Below are positions 25,454 to 26,911 of a stretch of 26,911 bases of DNA, piece by piece. How positions within the stretch are numbered: position 1 is the first letter of the stretch; each line of letters begins with the position of its first letter. Source of the stretch: an uncultured Actinomyces sp. (GTDB taxonomy: Bacteria; Actinomycetota; Actinomycetes; Actinomycetales; Actinomycetaceae); contig CALISI010000044.1 in assembly GCA_938041695.1 (NCBI GenBank), forward strand, positions 1 through 26,911, in the 5' to 3' direction. The position numbers were made by a program, and so were the translations under genes. The notes under the pieces were generated by a model. That model saw nothing but the letters and a program-made list of their open reading frames with translations. It was not told the origin of the DNA and did not search any database.

Positions 25454-25759
25454 TTAGGTCAGGCGGAGGAAAAGCTGCTCAAGCTCTTCCATCGTCACCC
25501 TGTCCGCAGCCACGAACGATTCCGTTCGCGCCGACTCAGGGTCGGCCTCGTCCCGCGAGCCGACAACCTCCTGCGCACACTGCGACATGATCGTCGCAAC
25601 CGCGAGGTAGCTGGCTCGTTTCATGGCGGAGTTGACGGCCGCGAACTGAGTCAAGACCTCCCGGCATTTTCCGTCCCCGCTTTCCAGCTGCTCGATGAGG
25701 GCATCAAGCTGCCCTCGAGCGCGCTTGAGTCGGTTTACAATCTGCGTCTGCGTCGCCAT
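25454..25759 (-). CDS. CsoR/FrmR-family repressor, persulfide-sensing (CstR-like) type
   Basis: This 101-residue all-helical repressor matches the family from QIVNRLKRARGQLDALIEQLESG through CREVLTQFAAVNSAM. Copper-sensing CsoR uses Cys-His-Cys. Here the two Cys are at 32 and 61, spaced as in CstR, and the position four before the second Cys, His in CsoR, is Ile57. This favours sensing of reactive sulfur (persulfide) over copper. The start at 25759 has AAGGAA eight bases upstream; an in-frame extension to 25807 lies inside the preceding gene. It begins five bases after the rhodanese-fusion gene stops, so the two form an operon. The C-terminal tail (about 25 residues) is acidic and not needed for the family core. 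Confidence 0.9.
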   Translation of the reverse strand: MATQTQIVNRLKRARGQLDALIEQLESGDGKCREVLTQFAAVNSAMKRASYLAVATIMSQCAQEVVGSRDEADPESARTESFVAADRVTMEELEQLFLRLT

Positions 25760-25764
25760 GCTCG

Positions 25765-26911
25765 CTATTCCTTGACCAGGACTGTGTCGGCGCGGTCGCC
25801 GAGCCACGCGCGCAACGTTTGAATGCCGCCCGACAGCATGGTCACGTCAAAGCCTGCCGCGCGCACGATGCGGTAGCCGATCCAGGAGCGCACGCCGGCT
25901 GCGCACATGACGACGAAGGGTTGCTCGTCTGCGCTCTTATCGGCCCAGGCACGCACCTCGTCCAGGCGGTCGCGCAGCTGCGTGTGGGGAATGTTCAGGG
26001 AGTTGGGCATGTGCCCGGCAGCGTACTCGCCCGGCGTGCGCACGTCGAGGACCGGCATGTCCTCGGTGAGGGCGTCGGGGCCGGTGAGGATAAGCTCTCC
26101 GGTCGCCACGTTGTGGGCGACCATTCCGGTCTGGTTGACGGGGTCTTTGGCCTGGCCGTAGGGCGGCGCGTAGGCCAGATCCAGATCGATCAGGTCGGCT
26201 GCCTTCAGTCCCGCACGCATCGCGGTCGCGATGACGTCGATGCGGCGATCCACGCCCTCCGCGCCCACGGCCTGCGCGCCAAGGATCTCGCCACCTGCGC
26301 CCACGTGCATGAGGATATGCACGGGCTGAGCGCCCGGGAAGTATCCCGCGTGCTGGTTCGCGTGCGTGTGCATCGTGAAGTACTGAGCGCCCGAGGCATC
26401 GAGCGCCTGGCGGTTGGCACCGGTCATGGCGGCAGTGAGGCTCCCGATTCGGACGATGGCCGTTCCAAGGGGGCTCGGGATAGGTCGAGCGGCGGCCTCG
26501 CCGTGTTCGGCGTCGGCGATCACGTCGGCGATGAGGCGTCCGCCGCGGTTCGCGGGACCGGCCAGCGCAACTGGACGGTCCTGGTCGCGGCCGATCGTAC
26601 CGTCCCCGATCGCGTAGATATCGTCCGCGCTGGTGCGTCCGTGATCGTCGATGACTACGTAGCCCCGGCGGGTCTCGATGCCTGCTGCCTCCACAACTGC
26701 CGTGTCGGGGCGAACGCCGGCGGAGAGGACGATGACGTCGGCGTGCAGAACGGTGCCGTCGGAGAGAGTGACGACATCGTTGTTGTCAGCGTGGGCGATG
26801 GTCTGGGCGGCGACACCCGCGTGGACGTGCACGCCCAGGTTTCGCAGCTCTTGGGTGACCAGCGTTGCCATCTCGACCTCGAGCGGCGGCAGGACGTGCT
26901 CGGCGAGCTCG
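25765..26911 (-). CDS. CoA-disulfide-reductase-like flavoprotein with C-terminal rhodanese domain (N-terminus outside window)
   Basis: The frame is open to the window edge, so the N-terminal FAD-binding part and its Cys are not visible. What remains is the middle and C-terminal part of a pyridine-nucleotide-disulfide oxidoreductase: VHVHAGVAAQTIAH, VIVLSAGVRPDTAVVE, the FAD-contacting DDIYAIGDG, and the dimerisation domain (GTAIVRIGSLTAAMTG, HILMHVGAGGEILGAQAVG). It is joined to a rhodanese domain (PVLDVRTPGEYAAGHMPNSLN) whose active-site loop CAAGVRS is intact (Cys codon at 25905-25903). This is the CoADR-RHD architecture, known for reducing CoA disulfides and persulfides or polysulfides with NAD(P)H. 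A CstR-like repressor follows after five bases, which fits sulfur-stress control. Confidence 0.92.
   Translation of the reverse strand, partial: ELAEHVLPPLEVEMATLVTQELRNLGVHVHAGVAAQTIAHADNNDVVTLSDGTVLHADVIVLSAGVRPDTAVVEAAGIETRRGYVVIDDHGRTSADDIYAIGDGTIGRDQDRPVALAGPANRGGRLIADVIADAEHGEAAARPIPSPLGTAIVRIGSLTAAMTGANRQALDASGAQYFTMHTHANQHAGYFPGAQPVHILMHVGAGGEILGAQAVGAEGVDRRIDVIATAMRAGLKAADLIDLDLAYAPPYGQAKDPVNQTGMVAHNVATGELILTGPDALTEDMPVLDVRTPGEYAAGHMPNSLNIPHTQLRDRLDEVRAWADKSADEQPFVVMCAAGVRSWIGYRIVRAAGFDVTMLSGGIQTLRAWLGDRADTVLVKE

Overview
The window is high-GC, densely coded DNA of actinobacterial character. An HU protein, strong Shine-Dalgarno sites at most genes, hairpin terminators without long U tracts, a DtxR/IdeR-type box and very large secreted subtilases with glucan/choline-binding-type C-terminal repeats and BspA-like leucine-rich repeats suggest a host-associated Actinomyces/Schaalia-type bacterium. 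The genus is inferred from general resemblance only.

Layout. Positions 1-2520 hold the end of a peptide/nickel-type ABC importer: a cut permease, then a protein with two fused ATPase domains. An HU gene (2731-3012, minus strand) converges on it. Next, on the plus strand, is an NCS2 xanthine/uric-acid-type permease (3607-5547) with a C-terminal OHCU-decarboxylase (UraD-like) domain. From 5.8 to 22.2 kb lies a minus-strand island of related cell-surface genes. It holds an intact subtilase (6080-9997), a decayed subtilase (10440-13010), a decayed leucine-rich-repeat gene (13080-15131) and a giant intact 2178-residue subtilase (15635-22171) that carries Big_2, leucine-rich-repeat and cell-wall-binding modules in one chain. 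Two diverged copies of a structured element of about 200 bp (5779-5984 and 10150-10356) sit downstream of the terminators of the first and second protease loci. Compensatory base changes in their hairpins mark them as probable small RNAs read from the minus strand. The rest (22.4-26.9 kb) is ordinary housekeeping and accessory sequence: a YbjQ-family protein, an alpha/beta hydrolase, a methyltransferase with an array of GCGGATAGGTTA-like motifs upstream, a small membrane protein, a 59-residue Cys-rich protein, a CsoR/CstR-type repressor and a CoA-disulfide-reductase/rhodanese fusion cut by the window end.

How the genes fit together. The surface island looks like a family grown by duplication and module shuffling and now partly eroded. 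One member lost its catalytic His and Ser by an in-frame deletion and has a stop in its wall-binding repeats. The leucine-rich-repeat gene has an in-frame TAG and has lost its 3' end. The three proteases share the same unusual leader just before the start codon. The giant protease has a sequence close to the diphtheria tox operator where its promoter should be, so it may be switched on by iron (or manganese) shortage. The rhodanese/CstR pair reads as a small reactive-sulfur-response operon.

The strongest candidates for something undescribed are the paired structured RNAs, the repeated-motif array upstream of the methyltransferase, and the transporter-UraD fusion in which the usual catalytic His position is Tyr. 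All calls were made by eye from sequence; no database search was run.
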